From the NCBI GenBank assembly GCA_964611145.1, contig CAZSYM010000057.1, positions 1 through 6,774 of the forward strand: 6,774 nt of DNA. The letters are read 5' to 3'. This document shows, in pieces, positions 5,323 to 6,774 of this stretch. How positions within the stretch are numbered: position 1 is the first letter of the stretch; each line of letters opens with the position of its first letter. The translations under genes and the position numbers were made by a program. The notes under the pieces are model-generated. The model was not told where the DNA came from, did no database searches, and was given only the letters and a program-made list of their open reading frames with translations. Origin of the DNA: WFQV01 sp964611145 (GTDB taxonomy: Bacteria > Bacteroidota > Ignavibacteria > Ignavibacteriales > Melioribacteraceae).

Positions 5323-6714
5323 ATGGAATACAGAATTGAAACTGACTCGATGGGCGAGGTTAAAGTACCGGCGGATAAGTATTATGGAGCTCAAACCGCA
5401 AGATCTTTGATGAATTTTAAAATAGGTGGAGAGCGCTTTCCGCGTGAGTTGATTCGAGCATTGGGAATTCTTAAAAAAGCCGCCGCTATGGCGAATAAAG
5501 AATTAGGTGTTCTGCCTGCCGAAAAGGCGGATTTGATTATCAAAGCGGCGGATGAAGTCATCGAGGGAAAATTGGATGAGCATTTCCCCTTGGTGGTTTG
5601 GCAAACAGGTAGTGGCACACAGACCAATATGAATGCGAACGAAGTGATAGCCAACCGCGCTATAGAAATGGCTGGCGGTGTTTTGGGAAGCAAAAAACCA
5701 ATTCATCCCAACGACGATGTAAACAAGGCTCAGTCTTCTAATGATACTTTTCCTACCGCAATGCATATTGCTGCTGTGGAAGAAATTCATCGCCGTTTGA
5801 TCCCCATGGTTAAAAAATTGCGGGATGCTCTCGCGGAAAAGGCGGAAGAGTTCAAAGACATTATTAAAATCGGAAGAACTCATTTAATGGATGCCGTACC
5901 CTTGACCTTGGGACAGGAGTTTTCCGGTTATGTTCAGCAGTTGGATAACGGACTTGAAAGAATATACGGCTGCCTTCCGCGTCTTTCCCAATTGGCTTTG
6001 GGTGGCACGGCTGTAGGAACGGGATTAAACACCCATAAAGGATTTGCCGAGCTTGCGGCAAAGAAAATTTCCGAAATAACGGGGAAGGAATTTACATCCG
6101 CTCCCAATAAATTCGAAGCCCTTGCCGCTCATGATGCAATTGTAGAAGCAAGCGGTGTAATGAAAACTTTAGCCGCTTCGTTGATGAAAATTGCCAACGA
6201 TATTCGTTGGTTGGGATCGGGACCCCGCTGCGGAATAGGCGAATTGTCTCTCCCCGCCAATGAACCGGGAAGTTCCATTATGCCCGGAAAAGTTAATCCC
6301 ACTCAAGCCGAGGCAATGACAATGGTTTGTGTGCAAGTAATGGGCAACGATGCTACGATTAACTTTGCCGGTGCCAGCGGAAACTTTGAGTTGAACGTTT
6401 TCAAACCCGTGATGATTTATAATCTTTTGCAATCCATTCGTCTTTTGGCGGATGCTTGCGAAAGCTTCACGGATAAAATGGTCGTGGGTATTAAGCCGAA
6501 TAAGGAAAAAATCGATTATTACGTCAATAATTCCTTAATGCTGGTTACGGCGCTTAATCCTTATATCGGCTATGATAACGCCGCAAAGGTGGCAAAGAAA
6601 GCCTTTGCCGAAAATAAAACTCTGAAGGAAGCCGCCGTCGAATTGGGCTTGCTTACCCCTGAACAATTTGATGAATATGTACGACCGGAAAAAATGATCG
6701 GTCCTAAAGAATAA
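5323..6714 (+). CDS. fumC: Class II fumarate hydratase
   Basis: Reversibly hydrates fumarate to L-malate in the TCA cycle; a cytosolic, iron-independent tetramer in characterised members. The 463-residue length is close to E. coli FumC (467), and residue numbers track it within one. Visible motifs are the N-terminal DSMGEVKVPADKYYGAQT, GSGTQTNMN (96-104), HPNDDVN (His128, second-site region), SSNDTFPTA (138-146), GRTH with the catalytic His187, LGGTAVGTGLN, and the superfamily signature GSSIMPGKVNP (316-326) with the catalytic Ser317, Lys323 and Asn325. The C-terminal fumarase domain includes LTPEQFDEYVRPEKM. These patterns separate it from aspartase, argininosuccinate lyase and adenylosuccinate lyase; aspartase is the nearest alternative but GTGLN and the N-terminal motif favour fumarase. 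It stands apart from the upstream operon behind a 173-base gap and is followed directly by a strong terminator, so it is probably transcribed alone or as the last gene of a read-through transcript. Confidence 0.97.
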   Translation: MEYRIETDSMGEVKVPADKYYGAQTARSLMNFKIGGERFPRELIRALGILKKAAAMANKELGVLPAEKADLIIKAADEVIEGKLDEHFPLVVWQTGSGTQTNMNANEVIANRAIEMAGGVLGSKKPIHPNDDVNKAQSSNDTFPTAMHIAAVEEIHRRLIPMVKKLRDALAEKAEEFKDIIKIGRTHLMDAVPLTLGQEFSGYVQQLDNGLERIYGCLPRLSQLALGGTAVGTGLNTHKGFAELAAKKISEITGKEFTSAPNKFEALAAHDAIVEASGVMKTLAASLMKIANDIRWLGSGPRCGIGELSLPANEPGSSIMPGKVNPTQAEAMTMVCVQVMGNDATINFAGASGNFELNVFKPVMIYNLLQSIRLLADACESFTDKMVVGIKPNKEKIDYYVNNSLMLVTALNPYIGYDNAAKVAKKAFAENKTLKEAAVELGLLTPEQFDEYVRPEKMIGPKE

Positions 6715-6734
6715 AAATCTTTCCCTTCGTTTTG

Positions 6735-6774
6735 AAAGCGGTTCGACGTTGCTTTTTGTCGAACCGCTTTTTTT
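6735..6774 (+). terminator. Rho-independent terminator after fumC
   Basis: AAAGCGGTTCGAC (6735-6747) and GTCGAACCGCTTT (6758-6770) form a perfect 13-bp stem around a ten-base loop. The right arm runs into a seven-base T tract that reaches the window edge. It begins 20 bases after the fumC stop codon. The A tract on the left arm mirrors the T run, so it could also terminate transcription arriving from the opposite strand. Confidence 0.95.

Noticed and set aside
1..6774. Mobile element, CRISPR array, tRNA/rRNA or defence system
   Set aside because: No transposase, integrase, regularly spaced repeats, RNA gene signatures or unfamiliar protein domains were seen; all coding space is taken by conserved metabolic genes.

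Overview
This window is a compact stretch of bacterial chromosome. All six genes read on the + strand and every one can be assigned to a known enzyme or carrier family. Recognisable Shine-Dalgarno sequences precede ptsI, the sugar-phosphate isomerase and fumC, so the organism is bacterial. The sequence is moderately AT-rich. The gene set is a flavin-dependent type 2 IPP isomerase, a short-chain polyprenyl synthase with an archaeal-like aromatic residue before its first DDxxD, an HPr with both His15 and Ser46, Enzyme I, a SIS-type phosphoglucose/phosphomannose isomerase and a class II fumarase. It fits a member of the Bacteroidota/Chlorobiota/Ignavibacteriota group or a related uncultured lineage. 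That placement is an inference from family resemblance, and the clear Shine-Dalgarno sites argue mildly against typical Bacteroidota.

Layout. Positions 66-5149 hold five genes that almost certainly form one operon: IPP isomerase (fni), polyprenyl diphosphate synthase, HPr (ptsH), Enzyme I (ptsI) and a bifunctional phosphoglucose/phosphomannose isomerase. The junctions are a stop directly abutting a start, a 4-base ATGA overlap, an 11-base overlap and an 8-base gap, so translational coupling is likely. A 173-base intergenic region (5150-5322) follows. It contains a T-rich tract, a nested inverted repeat, a small AT hairpin and a 20-base imperfect direct repeat spaced 51 bases apart, and it probably carries the promoter or control region of fumC. 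Class II fumarase occupies 5323-6714. A textbook intrinsic terminator with a perfect 13-bp stem and a T run closes the window.

How the genes work together. Fni and the polyprenyl synthase supply the DMAPP/IPP pool and a prenyl diphosphate, probably C15-C20, for quinone, carotenoid or polyprenol-type products. HPr and Enzyme I form the phosphoenolpyruvate-driven general phosphorelay, but no sugar-specific Enzyme II component is present here. The sugar isomerase sits at the fructose-6-phosphate node, which feeds both glycolysis and mannose-type glycoconjugates. Fumarase is a TCA-cycle enzyme with its own transcription signals. The notable point is the tight coupling of isoprenoid genes with an apparently carrier-only PTS. 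I see no mobile element, CRISPR array, tRNA, rRNA or clearly undescribed system; the novelty is modest and lies in gene organisation and in the fumC upstream region.
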